In this document: piece after piece, positions 7,599 to 16,378 of the stretch | How the letters are laid out: each line of letters starts with the position of its first letter | Position numbering within the stretch: position 1 is the first letter of the stretch | NCBI RefSeq assembly: GCF_032056465.1 | Contig: NZ_DAMBCL010000004.1 | Length of the DNA stretch: 64,000 nt | Source: Mobilicoccus sp032056465 | GTDB lineage: Bacteria > Actinomycetota > Actinomycetes > Actinomycetales > Dermatophilaceae | Reading direction: 5' to 3' (one strand) | The notes under the pieces: generated by a model | Seen by the model: only the letters and a program-made list of their open reading frames with translations | Told to the model about the DNA's origin: nothing | Databases searched by the model: none | Position numbers and translations under genes: made by a program

Positions 7599-7884
7599 AG
7601 AGTTCTTCCTCTCGTCGTGGAGGTGGCAAGAGATGTGGTCTCTTCGCGCCACCGCGGAGCATCTCCTCGGCGCCATCGGTGTCGGAGGGGCAGCCCCCTC
7701 GAAGAACCTCGCGGCTCGTGCCGAGCGTTGTACGTCACATACCTTGCCCACGGACGTCGGTCGCCAAACCACCCTCGGGGAGAAAAATCACCGCGTCTCG
7801 AATCCTCCTCACTCCCAACGCCGCACGGCACGCGGGCCGCCTCCGACCAGCGCGGTCGGCGTGACCCGGCGTCCCACCCTGGCA

Positions 7885-10071
7885 TCACGGGCGCCGGTGG
7901 ACGAGGAGAGGCAGCACCCCGGCGGCGCCGCGGGCCCGGAGCAGGGCGGCCGCGACCGTGGGGGCCCAGGTCGTCGACGAGGCGTCCACGACGAGCAGGA
8001 CCCACCGCCCGGCGAGCCGCGCGGCCTCGGCCTCGGGCAGCACGAGGCGTGCGGCCCACACGGCGGCCTCGACCGCCCCCGCCGAATCCGTGCCGGCCTC
8101 CTCCCTCCCATCGATGTCGGCGTTCTCCACCAGCAGCCGTGCGCGGTCGAGTCGGCCGACCGTCGCGAGGTGGTGGGCGATCGCCTCGGTGGCCCGGGGG
8201 TGCCCCTCGGCGTCGAGGGCGACGACGACCTCGGGACGGGAGGCCCAGGAATCCCGCCAGTCGGCGAGGACCCGCACAGCGTGGTCCAGCAGCTCGGCGT
8301 CGACCTCGTCCTCGGCGAACCGGGCGAGGTGTCCACGCCATTCCGGGGCGTCGGCGAGGATGAGCACCCGGCCGGGCTCCGCCGCCTCACCCGCCGCGAT
8401 GCGCCCGCGACGGGGATGCGGGTCGCCGGGCCACATCTTGCGCGGTTCGAGCACGTGATGGTGCGTGCGCAGGCCGTCGCCGACGTGGGTCACGAGGTCG
8501 GCGTCGGGCCGCTCGGTCAGTCCGTCGGGAAGGTGCCCGAGACAGACCGAGCAGCGCCCGCAGGGCCTGGCGTTCGGGTCGTCGAGCGAGCGCTGGAGCA
8601 GGGCCATGAGGCAGTCGCGCCCGGCGATGTAGTCGCGCATGATGTCCGCCTCCCGGCGGCGTTGGGCGAGGATCCCGTCGTAGTGGGCCGCGTCGTAGCT
8701 CCAGGGCACGTCGGTGGCGACCCAGCCACCCTCGACCCGGTCGACGCAGCCGTCGACGGCGAGCTGCTTGATGAGCAGTTCCACCCGGCCGCGGCGCACC
8801 CCGGTGCGTGACTCGAGGGCCACGACCGACACCGGCTCGGGCGCACAGGCGCGGAGCTCGGCGAGGATGGCGTCCACCTGGGCGGGGTCGGGCAGCGTGG
8901 AGGTCGCGAAGTGGTCCCACACCGCCTCGTCGCCGCGGGAGGGCAGCAGCACGACGAGGGCGTGGTCGATGCCCCGGCCGGCGCGCCCGACCTGCTGGTA
9001 GTACGACACCGGCGAGGGAGGCGCGCCCACGTGGACGACGAACCCGAGGTCGGGTTTGTCGAAGCCCATGCCGAGCGCGGACGTGGCGACGAGGGCCTTG
9101 ACCCGGTTCTCACGCAGGTCCTGCTCGAGGCGCGCGCGGTCCTCGGCGGGCAGGCGGCCCGTGTAGGCGGCGACCGGAGTGCCCGGCCCGAGCTCGGCGG
9201 CGATGGCTCCGGCGAGACGTTCGGCGTCGGCGACCGTGAGGGCGTAGACGATGCCCGACCCCGGCAGGCGTCGGAGGTGCTCGATCACCCAGGCGTAGCG
9301 CGGCAACGGCTCGAGGTGGGGCACGACCGCGAGCTGCAGGCTCGACCGGGCGAGAGGCCCACGCAGCACGAGCGTGGCGGGACCCAGCTGGGCCGCGATG
9401 TCGGCGGTGACGCGGGCGTTGGCGGTGGCCGTCGTGGCGAGGACGGGGCATTCGGGGTCGAGATCGCGCCACGTGTCGGCGACCCGGCGGTAGTCGGGCC
9501 GGAAGTCGTGGCCCCAGTCCGAGATCGAATGCGCCTCGTCGACGACGAGCAGGCCGAGGCGCCCCCGCAGGCCCGCGAGCACGCGTCGCCCGAAGCCCGG
9601 GTTGGCGAGCCGCTCGGGAGAGACGAGCAGGACGTCGACCTCGCCCGCGGAGAGCCGGGCCTCGATGACGCTCCACTCGTCGACGTTGCCCGAATGGAGG
9701 GTCTCGGCGACGAGCCCGGCCCGCCCCGCGGCGGCGACCTGGTCACCCATGAGCGAGAGCAACGGAGAGACGACGAGGGTCGGCCCGGCCCCCGCCGCCC
9801 GCCGGATGGCCGTCGCGGCCCAGTACACGGCCGATTTCCCCCACCCGGTCGCCTGGACGACGAGTGCCCGGGCACCCGGCCGGGAGAGGGCGGCGACCGC
9901 GCTCTCCTGGTCCTCCCGCAGCCGGGATTCGGGACCGGCGAGGGCGGTGATGACCCGGTCGGCGAGGCGCCGCTGCTCGGGGTCGAGAGTCGGCCTCTGG
10001 TCCTCCCGCGCCGACGACGTCGGTGGCGACGTCGAGGTCGGTGGCGCTGCGGTCGTCTCCGGTGCGTTCAT
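7885..10071 (-). CDS. recQ: RecQ-family ATP-dependent DNA helicase with extra C-terminal domain
   Basis: A 728-residue superfamily 2 helicase. Motif I is ATGWGKS (74-80), with Trp in place of the usual Gly; DEAH is at 178-181 and the aromatic-rich loop (WGHDFRPDY) follows. Motif VI is YYQQVGRAGR. A zinc-binding region with CLMALLQRSLDDP and CGRCSVC comes near residues 480-510. The last 200 residues carry no helicase motif and end in LLVVDASSTTWAPTVAAALL, which resembles a phosphoribosyltransferase-like fold. No HRDC domain is evident. The ATG is six bases after TAGGGT (plus 10078-10083), so the message is likely leaderless. The acyltransferase gene lies downstream of the divergent start region on the same strand, upstream of this gene. 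Confidence 0.88.
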   Translation of the reverse strand: MNAPETTAAPPTSTSPPTSSAREDQRPTLDPEQRRLADRVITALAGPESRLREDQESAVAALSRPGARALVVQATGWGKSAVYWAATAIRRAAGAGPTLVVSPLLSLMGDQVAAAGRAGLVAETLHSGNVDEWSVIEARLSAGEVDVLLVSPERLANPGFGRRVLAGLRGRLGLLVVDEAHSISDWGHDFRPDYRRVADTWRDLDPECPVLATTATANARVTADIAAQLGPATLVLRGPLARSSLQLAVVPHLEPLPRYAWVIEHLRRLPGSGIVYALTVADAERLAGAIAAELGPGTPVAAYTGRLPAEDRARLEQDLRENRVKALVATSALGMGFDKPDLGFVVHVGAPPSPVSYYQQVGRAGRGIDHALVVLLPSRGDEAVWDHFATSTLPDPAQVDAILAELRACAPEPVSVVALESRTGVRRGRVELLIKQLAVDGCVDRVEGGWVATDVPWSYDAAHYDGILAQRRREADIMRDYIAGRDCLMALLQRSLDDPNARPCGRCSVCLGHLPDGLTERPDADLVTHVGDGLRTHHHVLEPRKMWPGDPHPRRGRIAAGEAAEPGRVLILADAPEWRGHLARFAEDEVDAELLDHAVRVLADWRDSWASRPEVVVALDAEGHPRATEAIAHHLATVGRLDRARLLVENADIDGREEAGTDSAGAVEAAVWAARLVLPEAEAARLAGRWVLLVVDASSTTWAPTVAAALLRARGAAGVLPLLVHRRP

Positions 10072-10130
10072 GTCACGACCCTAGGAGGTCGGCCCGACAG
10101 CCCTTCCACCTGCGGAGACGTCAGAAAGGC

Positions 10131-10928
10131 TCACGGTTGGGCCGCGACCTCCGCCGGGTCCCCGCCGTCGGCGCCGCGGGAGAGCTTCTTCTCCCGACGC
10201 AGCCGGGCCTCCTCGCGGTCCAGGGCCGTGGCCTCGTCCAACGTTGGCGCGGTGCCGCCGAGGCGCACCGGCATCCGCTCGCGCTCCTCGAACGGCACCG
10301 TGGGGTAGACCTCCTGGGCCGCGCGCAGCATCGCCGCCATCGTGTCGTGGAGCTCGGCGAGGACCTGCTCGGCGTCGGCGTCCCGGGGGACGTCGATCGG
10401 GGTGCCGACGTCCAGCGAGATCGGGGTGTTCGTGCGGCCGAGACGCTTGGGGCGGCCCTTGGTCCACACGCGCTGACTCCCCCAGAGCACGATCGGGATC
10501 ATCGGCACCCGCGCCGCCTGCGCCATGCGCACGGCTCCGGACTTGAACTCCTTGAGCTCGAACGATCGCGAGATCGTCGCCTCGGGGAACACCCCGACGA
10601 GCTCCCCGTCCTTGAGGGCCTTGAGCGCGAGGCGGAACGAGGCGGAGCCGTTCTCCCTGTCGACGGGGATGTGCTTCATGCCGCGCATGAGCGGACCGGC
10701 GATCGGGTGATCGAAGATCGTGTCCTTGCACATGAACCGGATGAGCCGATCCGAGGGCTGCGCCGCGAGACCCGCGTACGTGAAGTCGAGGTAGGAGAGG
10801 TGGTTGATGACGATCACCGCGCCGCCCTTGCGCGGGATGTTCTCGTGCCCGGTGACGCGGAACCGCAACCCCTCGAGGGCGAAGAGGGTACGGGCGAGGC
10901 CGATGACGGGGGTGTAGACCGGTTCCAT
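10131..10928 (-). CDS. plsC: 1-acylglycerol-3-phosphate acyltransferase family protein
   Basis: A 265-residue PlsC-type acyltransferase, which would transfer an acyl group to lysophosphatidate at the membrane. The catalytic HX4D is NHLSYLD (His43, Asp48), FPEAT (114-118) is the glycerophosphate-binding motif, and VPMIPIVLWG is motif IV. The ATG at 10928 is chosen over longer frames because TACCGT (plus 10935-10940) lies exactly six bases upstream, implying a leaderless transcript. The C-terminal 50 residues are charged and probably disordered. It is upstream of, and in line with, the recQ-like gene, which has its own promoter box. Confidence 0.9.
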   Translation of the reverse strand: MEPVYTPVIGLARTLFALEGLRFRVTGHENIPRKGGAVIVINHLSYLDFTYAGLAAQPSDRLIRFMCKDTIFDHPIAGPLMRGMKHIPVDRENGSASFRLALKALKDGELVGVFPEATISRSFELKEFKSGAVRMAQAARVPMIPIVLWGSQRVWTKGRPKRLGRTNTPISLDVGTPIDVPRDADAEQVLAELHDTMAAMLRAAQEVYPTVPFEERERMPVRLGGTAPTLDEATALDREEARLRREKKLSRGADGGDPAEVAAQP

Positions 10929-11070
10929 GGGCACACGGTAACCAGGTCGCGCGCCGCTGTCCCGCGTCTGCGTCACGACGGGTGCGCGACGATGCGTCCG
11001 CCCGCTCACCTGCCCCTCCAGCGTGCCCCGACCCGCCACGGCGGTCGTCACGGTCGTGTTCCGCACGATC

Positions 11071-11097
11071 TAGGCTGACGGGGTGAGGACGACGTGA
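11071..11097 (+). promoter_or_regulatory. leaderless promoter with 4-codon leader ORF before HipA kinase
   Basis: TAGGCT (11071-11076), six bases, then GTG AGG ACG ACG TGA (11083-11097). The stop overlaps the HipA-family start codon (GTG at 11094) as GTGA. Alternatively GTGAGG simply acts as the ribosome binding site in an 11-base leader. Confidence 0.55.
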
Positions 11098-11882
11098 CGC
11101 CCGACGGGCTCGTGAAGGTGCAGGCCACCCGTTTCGTCCTGCCGCTGCGCGAGGGCGGGTCGATGCCCGGGCTCATGGAGGCCGACGACGACGGCATGTA
11201 CGTCGTCAAGTTCCGCGGCGCCGGGCAGGGACTGAAGGTCCTGGTCGCCGAGGTGATCGTCGGGCTGATCGGCCGAGCGATCGGCGTGGACGTGCCCGAT
11301 CTCGTCGAGATCGAGGTTCCGGCCGCGATCGCGAGGTACGAGGCCGACGAGGAGGTCCAGGACCTGCTCGACGCCTCCCTCGGCGCCAACCTCGGCCTCG
11401 ACTTCCTCCCGGGAGCGTTCGGGTACGACGGCTCCCGGGAACCCTCGGCCGAGACGGCGCAGGCGATCGTCTGGCTCGATGCCTTCACCGCGAACGTCGA
11501 CCGCACCTGGGCCAACCCCAACCTCCTGTGGTGGCACGACCGGCTCGTCGCCATCGACCACGGCGCGGCGCTGTACTTCCATCACTCCTGGCCCTCGCGG
11601 GCACCCTCCCCGCAGCGGTTCGCCGCGCAACGGTTCGACGTCGGCACGCACGTGCTCGCCGGGGTCGCCGGCGCCCCGGCCGCCGTCGCCGCCAGGCACA
11701 CGGAGTTCGCCGGGGCGCTCACGCCCGCGGTCCTGGGGGACATCGTCGACGCCGTGCCGGCGGGATGGCTCGAGCCCACGGAGCAACTGCCCGACGCGAG
11801 CGCGGTGCGCCGGGCCTACGTCGAGGTCTTGACCGCCCGCCTTCACGCCCCGGCCGCCTGGCTCCCGGGAGGTGCGGCATGA
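11094..11882 (+). CDS. HipA-family kinase
   Basis: A 262-residue protein of the compact HipA-like kinase family. VVKF (Lys39) is a candidate ATP-binding lysine. DAFTANVDRTWANPNLL (129-145) supplies the catalytic Asp136 and the metal-binding Asn143, and VAIDHG (Asp155) is the DFG-like element. It lacks the N-subdomain of full-length HipA toxins, and no HipB-like antitoxin is adjacent. It overlaps the DUF3037 gene by ATGA, an association common for this family. A possible four-codon leader ORF precedes it. The substrate is unknown; a toxin role is not shown. Confidence 0.85.
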   Translation: MTPDGLVKVQATRFVLPLREGGSMPGLMEADDDGMYVVKFRGAGQGLKVLVAEVIVGLIGRAIGVDVPDLVEIEVPAAIARYEADEEVQDLLDASLGANLGLDFLPGAFGYDGSREPSAETAQAIVWLDAFTANVDRTWANPNLLWWHDRLVAIDHGAALYFHHSWPSRAPSPQRFAAQRFDVGTHVLAGVAGAPAAVAARHTEFAGALTPAVLGDIVDAVPAGWLEPTEQLPDASAVRRAYVEVLTARLHAPAAWLPGGAA

Positions 11883-12307
11883 GCGTTCTCCCCTATCAGT
11901 ACGTCACCCTGCGTTGCGTCCCCCGCGTCGAGCGGGAGGAGTTCGTCAACGTCGGTGTGGTCCTGTTCTGTCAGGCGGCCGAGCTGCTGCTGAGCGGACA
12001 CGACCTCCACGCCGACCGGCTGCGCGCGCTCGACCCCGGGCTCGACCTCGAGGCTCTTCGGGCCGCGTTGGCCCAGGTGGACGCGGTCTGCCGCGGCGAG
12101 GCGTGCCGGCCCGATCTCACCCGGCAGGGCGCCCGGTTCGGCTGGCTCGCCGCCCCACGCAGCACGGTGCTCCAACCCGGGCCCCGGCACGGCGGCCTCA
12201 CCGAGGATCCGGAGGCCGAGCTCGATCGGCTGGTCGCGCGGCTCGTCTCCCCACCCACCTCACAGGAGCCCCGCCCCACCGCCCTCGACGGACGCTCACG
12301 CGGCTAG
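11879..12307 (+). CDS. DUF3037 family protein, partner of HipA-like kinase
   Basis: A 142-residue protein that begins LPYQYVTLRCVPRVEREEFVNVGVVLFC, the conserved N-terminal signature of DUF3037. Its ATG overlaps the stop of the kinase gene, so translation is coupled. The middle includes GARFGWLAAPRSTVLQPGP, also typical of the family. The function is not known; the fixed pairing suggests it is a substrate, inhibitor or subunit of the kinase, which is inference. The C-terminus is Pro/Arg-rich. Confidence 0.85.
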   Translation: MSVLPYQYVTLRCVPRVEREEFVNVGVVLFCQAAELLLSGHDLHADRLRALDPGLDLEALRAALAQVDAVCRGEACRPDLTRQGARFGWLAAPRSTVLQPGPRHGGLTEDPEAELDRLVARLVSPPTSQEPRPTALDGRSRG

Positions 12308-12317
12308 GGTCGAGGGC

Positions 12318-12851
12318 ATGAACCTCGACCGACCCCCGGCCCCGAACCCCTACGACCTGCTCCCCGGCGTCCCGACGTTCACCCTCGAGAGCCCCGACTT
12401 CGCCGACGGGGACACCCTGCCCGCCGCGCACACCTACGGAGGGGACAACGCCTCGCCCGCCCTGCGCTGGTCCGGCGCGCCCGAGGGCACGAAGAGCTAC
12501 GCCGTCTCGTGCTTCGACCCGGATGCCCCCACCCCCTCGGGCTTCTGGCACTGGTTCGTCGTCGGCGTCCCCGCCGACGTCACCGAGCTGCCCACGGGCG
12601 CGGGGCTCATCGGCGGCGGCAGCCTGCCCGACGGGTCGGTGCAGCTCCACAACGACTACGGCACCGACGACTTCGGTGGCGCCGCCCCGCCGCCCGGAGA
12701 CCGCGCCCACCGCTACATCTTCGCCGTCCACGCCCTCGACGTCGCCGACCTGTCGATCGACACCCAGACCTCCCCGGCCAAGGCGTCGTTCATCATGCTC
12801 GAGCACGTCATCGGGCGCGCCCTGCTCACCGGTACCTATGCGCTGAGCTGA
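12318..12851 (+). CDS. YbhB/YbcL-family PEBP-like protein
   Basis: A 177-residue protein of the phosphatidylethanolamine-binding (Raf kinase inhibitor-like) family. The ligand-pocket motifs DPDAP (67-71) and WHWF (His78) and the segment HRYIFAVHALD are present. It has no signal peptide and is probably cytosolic; the ligand is unknown. TAGGGT ends seven bases before the ATG, so leaderless expression is likely. The 3' end overlaps the convergent methyltransferase gene by 16 bases. Confidence 0.9.
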   Translation: MNLDRPPAPNPYDLLPGVPTFTLESPDFADGDTLPAAHTYGGDNASPALRWSGAPEGTKSYAVSCFDPDAPTPSGFWHWFVVGVPADVTELPTGAGLIGGGSLPDGSVQLHNDYGTDDFGGAAPPPGDRAHRYIFAVHALDVADLSIDTQTSPAKASFIMLEHVIGRALLTGTYALS

Positions 12852-13669
12852 TCCCCGACGCGCAGGGCCCACATGGCGACGGCGGAGGCGGCGGCCACGT
12901 TGAGGGAGTCGACCCCGCCCGCCATCGGGATCCGCACGACGAGGTCGGAGGCCGCGACCGTGCGGTGACCGAGGCCGTCGCCCTCCGCCCCCAGGACGAG
13001 CGCGAGCCGGTCGGGCGGATCGGCGGCGAGGTCGTCGAGCGAGACCGAGTCGTCCTCGAGCGCGAACGCGGCCACGGTGAACCCCGCTCGACGCAGGGTG
13101 TCGACGTCCGCGGGCCAGGTGCCCGTGCGCGTCCACGGGACCTGGAACACCGTGCCCATCGACACCCGGATGCTGCGTCGGTACAACGGGTCGGCACATC
13201 GCGGCGTGACGAGGACGCCGTCGACGCCGAGAGCGGCGGCGGAGCGGAAGACGGCCCCGACGTTGGTGTGGTCGACGATGTCCTCGAGCACGATGACCCG
13301 TCGTGCGCCGCCCAGGACGTCCTCGAGCGTCGGCAGATCGGGGCGCTGCATCGAGGCGAGGGCGCCGCGGTGGAGGTGGAAACCGGTCATCTCGCGGATG
13401 ACGTCCTCCCCGGCGACGTAGACGGGCACGCGCGTCGCAGTGGCCTGTTCCACGAGGTCGGCTAGGTCGTCCAGCCACTTGCGCGACATGAGGAAGGCGC
13501 GCGGTGAGTGTCCCGCGGCAAGGGCTCGGCGGATGACCTTCTCGCTCTCGGCGAGGTAGAGGCCGCGCTCCGGTTCGAGACGACGACGTAGGCGCACGTC
13601 GGTGAGGTGGAGGAAGTCGGCGACCCGCTCGTCACGCGGATCCTCAATCTCGATCGGCCCTACGCTCAT
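12836..13669 (-). CDS. TrmH/SpoU-family RNA 2'-O-methyltransferase
   Basis: A 277-residue SPOUT methyltransferase. An N-terminal substrate-binding domain (residues 1-110, RGLYLAESEKVIRRAL) precedes the knotted domain with motif 1 DHTNVGAVFRSAAALGV, motif 2 LVLGAEGDGL and motif 3 VRIPMAGGVDSLNVAAASAV (from about residue 245). It transfers a methyl group from S-adenosylmethionine to a ribose 2'-OH in tRNA or rRNA; which RNA cannot be read from the sequence. The last 16 bases overlap the PEBP-like gene tail to tail. Confidence 0.9.
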   Translation of the reverse strand: MSVGPIEIEDPRDERVADFLHLTDVRLRRRLEPERGLYLAESEKVIRRALAAGHSPRAFLMSRKWLDDLADLVEQATATRVPVYVAGEDVIREMTGFHLHRGALASMQRPDLPTLEDVLGGARRVIVLEDIVDHTNVGAVFRSAAALGVDGVLVTPRCADPLYRRSIRVSMGTVFQVPWTRTGTWPADVDTLRRAGFTVAAFALEDDSVSLDDLAADPPDRLALVLGAEGDGLGHRTVAASDLVVRIPMAGGVDSLNVAAASAVAMWALRVGDQLSA

Positions 13670-13739
13670 GCCCCGCTCCCTCTCCTCTTCTCCGCTTCCC
13701 GACGTCCACCGCCGCCCGCCTCCGCCCGCGAGACCGTCG

Positions 13740-14504
13740 TCATGCGATCATCCGGACGATCGCGACGACACCGATCACGACGATGACGCCGCGGAGCAGC
13801 GGCGGGGGTAGACGGCGGCCGATCCGCGCCCCGAGGACCCCGCCGATCAACGCGCCGACACCGAGGGCGAGGGCCGCCCCCCACGCGATGTCCGGGCCGG
13901 CGACGACGACGAACACGAGCGCCGACGTCGCGTTGACGACGAGCCCCAGCACGTTCTTGATCCCGTTGACCGTCTGCAGCGAGGCAGGCAGCATCGCGCC
14001 CATGATGCCGACGAGGATGACACCCTGCGCAGCCCCGAAGTAGCCGCCGTACACGCCCGCGAGCCCGACGAGCAGCGGCAGGGCCACGCCGTGGGAACGC
14101 GGGGTGCGTCCTGCCGCCCGTCGACGGGCCGCCCGCTCCTTGAGGCGTGGGCCGAGAAGGACGAGGATGACCCCGACGGCGATGAGCACCGGGACGACGA
14201 CTTCGAAGACCGCCGCCGGGAGCACGAGCAGCAGCAGCCCCCCGGCCAGTCCTCCGGCGAGCGAGGCCGGCACGAGGGTCCGCAGCGTGCGCCCCTCCCC
14301 CGCGAGCTCGCGACGGTAGCCGTGAACCCCGCTCACTCCCCCGGCGACCAGCCCCACGGTGTTGCTCATGTTGGCGACGACCGGCGGATACCCGAAGAAC
14401 AGGAGGGTGGGGAAGGTGACGAGCGATCCGGCGCCGACGATCGTGTTGATCGTCCCGGCGGCGACGCCCGCGAGGACGATCATGACCACCTCGAACACCG
14501 ACAC
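13740..14504 (-). CDS. TauE/SafE-family sulfite/anion exporter-like permease
   Basis: A 254-residue integral membrane protein with seven to eight hydrophobic segments. The two family repeats are visible: AGVAAGTINTIVGAGSLVTFPTLL near the N-terminus and GVYGGYFGAAQGVILVG in the second half. The substrate (sulfite, sulfoacetate, other anion) is not determinable. The start is a GTG six bases after TAGGGT, but that box is part of the hairpin that follows the SPFH gene, so terminator and promoter overlap. Confidence 0.88.
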   Translation of the reverse strand: MSVFEVVMIVLAGVAAGTINTIVGAGSLVTFPTLLFFGYPPVVANMSNTVGLVAGGVSGVHGYRRELAGEGRTLRTLVPASLAGGLAGGLLLLVLPAAVFEVVVPVLIAVGVILVLLGPRLKERAARRRAAGRTPRSHGVALPLLVGLAGVYGGYFGAAQGVILVGIMGAMLPASLQTVNGIKNVLGLVVNATSALVFVVVAGPDIAWGAALALGVGALIGGVLGARIGRRLPPPLLRGVIVVIGVVAIVRMIA

Positions 14505-14532
14505 CCCGCCACCCTAAGGGTGGCGGGGCGTC
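14500..14532 (-). terminator. hairpin after SPFH gene overlapping the TauE promoter
   Basis: Fifteen-base arms (14500-14514 and 14518-14532), one mismatch, three-base loop taa. It follows the SPFH stop codon. The TauE -10 box (TAGGGT, plus 14511-14516) and its GTG start (14504) lie within the same repeat. Confidence 0.75.
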
Positions 14533-14546
14533 GGTGAGCGAACGGG

Positions 14547-15812
14547 TCAGCGCTGCTCGTCGTCCTGCGGGTGCGGAGGCGGCGGTGCGGAGGAGGCGCC
14601 ACCGGGTGCGTCCGCAGGCGGTGTCGCCGGCATCCCGGCGGCCTCGGGCCGGGCGTCGGGCATGGCCCCGGGGACCCCGAGACCCCCCAGGTCCATCCCC
14701 GGGGCGGCGGCGCCGAGCTGCGGGGTGTCGGGACGGGACTCGAGTCCGGCCGTGGAGGGACGCGGGCGGCGACCCTGGATGTGGGCGGACGTGCCCTCGG
14801 CCTCGGCCGACGTGCTCGCGGCCTCGTCACGGGCCTCCTTGAGTGCCTCGTGCGGGTCCTGCAGCGCGATGTCCTCGAAGGCGTCGTCGTCCTCGCCCCA
14901 CTCGACCTCGACGTCGGCGTCGTCGCTGCCGGGGAAGGTGATGCCGCTGCTGCCGAAGGCGTTGCCGAAGCCCTTCATCGCCTCGGTGAACTCGCTCGGC
15001 ACGATCCACATCTTGTTCGAGTCGCCACGGGCGAGCTGCGGGAGGATCTGGAGGTACTGGTAGGCGAGGAGGGACTGGTTGGGCTTGCCCTTGTGGATCG
15101 CCTCGAAGACCTGCTTGATGGCGCGGGCCTGACCCTGCGCCTCGAGGATGCGGGCCTGCGCCGACCCCTCGGCGCGCAGGATCTGGCTCTGCTTCTCACC
15201 CTCGGCCGTGAGGATCTGGCTCTGCTTGACACCCTCGGCCGTGAGGATCGCGGCGCGGCGGTCACGCTCGGCGCGCATCTGCTTCTCCATCGAGTCCTGC
15301 ACGCTGTGCGGCGGGTCGATGGCCTTGAGCTCCACGCGGGAGACACGGATGCCCCAGCGGCCGGTGGCGTCGTCGAGGACGCCACGGAGCTGGCCGTTGA
15401 TCTGGTCACGGCTCGTGAGCGTGGCCTCGAGGTCCATCGAACCGATGACGTTGCGCAGCGTGGTGACGGTGAGCTGCTCGATGCCCTGGATGAAGTTCGC
15501 GATGCCGTACACCGCGGCCTTGCTGTCGGTGACCGCGTAGTAGATGACCGTGTCGATGTTGACGACGAGGTTGTCGCTCGTGATCACGGGCTGCGGCGGG
15601 AACGACACGACCTGCTCACGAAGATCGATGTTCGCGCGCACCTTGTCGACGAACGGCACGATGACGTGGAAACCGGCGTCGAGAGTGCGTGAGTATTTAC
15701 CGAGTCGCTCGATGATGAGCGAGGTCTGCTGCGGGACGATGCGGACCGACCTGAAGACGACGGTCACGACGAGGATCAGCAGCAGCAGGAGCAGGATGGT
15801 CCCGATGGGCAT
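14547..15812 (-). CDS. SPFH/band 7 domain protein (paraslipin-like)
   Basis: A 421-residue protein with one N-terminal transmembrane segment (IGTILLLLLLILVVTVVF, residues 3-20) followed by an SPFH domain (VRIVPQQTSLIIERLGKYSRTL to about residue 200), a coiled coil rich in AEGxKQSQILxAEG repeats (about 205-255), and a Pro/Ala-rich tail after residue 330. Such proteins form membrane scaffolds. The NfeD-like gene lies 41 bases upstream, the usual partnership. GGGGAG precedes the ATG by about eight bases. The tail is longer than in typical 310-residue paraslipins. Confidence 0.9.
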   Translation of the reverse strand: MPIGTILLLLLLILVVTVVFRSVRIVPQQTSLIIERLGKYSRTLDAGFHVIVPFVDKVRANIDLREQVVSFPPQPVITSDNLVVNIDTVIYYAVTDSKAAVYGIANFIQGIEQLTVTTLRNVIGSMDLEATLTSRDQINGQLRGVLDDATGRWGIRVSRVELKAIDPPHSVQDSMEKQMRAERDRRAAILTAEGVKQSQILTAEGEKQSQILRAEGSAQARILEAQGQARAIKQVFEAIHKGKPNQSLLAYQYLQILPQLARGDSNKMWIVPSEFTEAMKGFGNAFGSSGITFPGSDDADVEVEWGEDDDAFEDIALQDPHEALKEARDEAASTSAEAEGTSAHIQGRRPRPSTAGLESRPDTPQLGAAAPGMDLGGLGVPGAMPDARPEAAGMPATPPADAPGGASSAPPPPHPQDDEQR

Positions 15813-15853
15813 GCGTTGTCACTCCCCTTGTGTGAGAACGGTGGATGGATCGG

Positions 15854-16378
15854 TCAGTGGTGCGGGCCGTCCGGCCCGGACGGCGGCGTGCCGTCCTCAC
15901 CGGGGACGACGTCCTGGACCGTCTCGGTGGGGGCGACGACGAGCGTGGCGCCCTCGACCCGGACGATCGTGACCGTGGTTCCCGCCTGGAGCGGGATGCC
16001 GGAGCCCTCGGAACGAGCGCTCCAGATCTCCCCGTCGAACCGCACCCGGCCGTCGTGCTCGTCGACCGTCTCGGTGACACGCGCGGTGCGGCCGGCGTAG
16101 GACTCGATGCCGAGCGCGGCGTCGGGGATGGAGTCGAGCATCCGACGCTTGAGCGCCGGTCGGACGGTGACGAGGAGGAGGAGCGCCGCCGCGGACGCCG
16201 CGACGACCTGGATCGCGATGGTGGTCGGGAGGAAGCCGACGACCATACCGACGACCGCCCCCCCGGCGAGCATGAGGAAGATGAAGTCGGCGGTGGCGGC
16301 CTCGATCGCGGTGAGGACGAGAGCGACCGCGAGCCACGCGGCCCACGGGTTCTCCTGCAGCCAGGTCATCCACTCCAT
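15854..16378 (-). CDS. NfeD-family membrane protein
   Basis: A 174-residue protein with three hydrophobic segments (AAWLAVALVLTAIEAATADF, then LMLAGGAVVGMVVGFL, then VVAASAAALLLLVTV) followed by a soluble OB-fold NfeD domain (GRTARVTETVDEHDGRVRFDGEIWSAR). It is the short NfeD form without the protease half and normally partners with an SPFH protein, which follows in the same operon. ATG at 16378 has GGGGAGG upstream; TAGGGT at plus 16431-16436 is a possible -10. The in-frame start 13 codons upstream is less likely. Confidence 0.87.
   Translation of the reverse strand: MEWMTWLQENPWAAWLAVALVLTAIEAATADFIFLMLAGGAVVGMVVGFLPTTIAIQVVAASAAALLLLVTVRPALKRRMLDSIPDAALGIESYAGRTARVTETVDEHDGRVRFDGEIWSARSEGSGIPLQAGTTVTIVRVEGATLVVAPTETVQDVVPGEDGTPPSGPDGPHH

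Noticed and set aside
7735..7790. Possible alternative sigma-factor promoter (GTTT ... GGTAT) upstream of the DUF2382 gene
   Set aside because: The spacing does not match a known stress-sigma consensus well; too weak without expression data.
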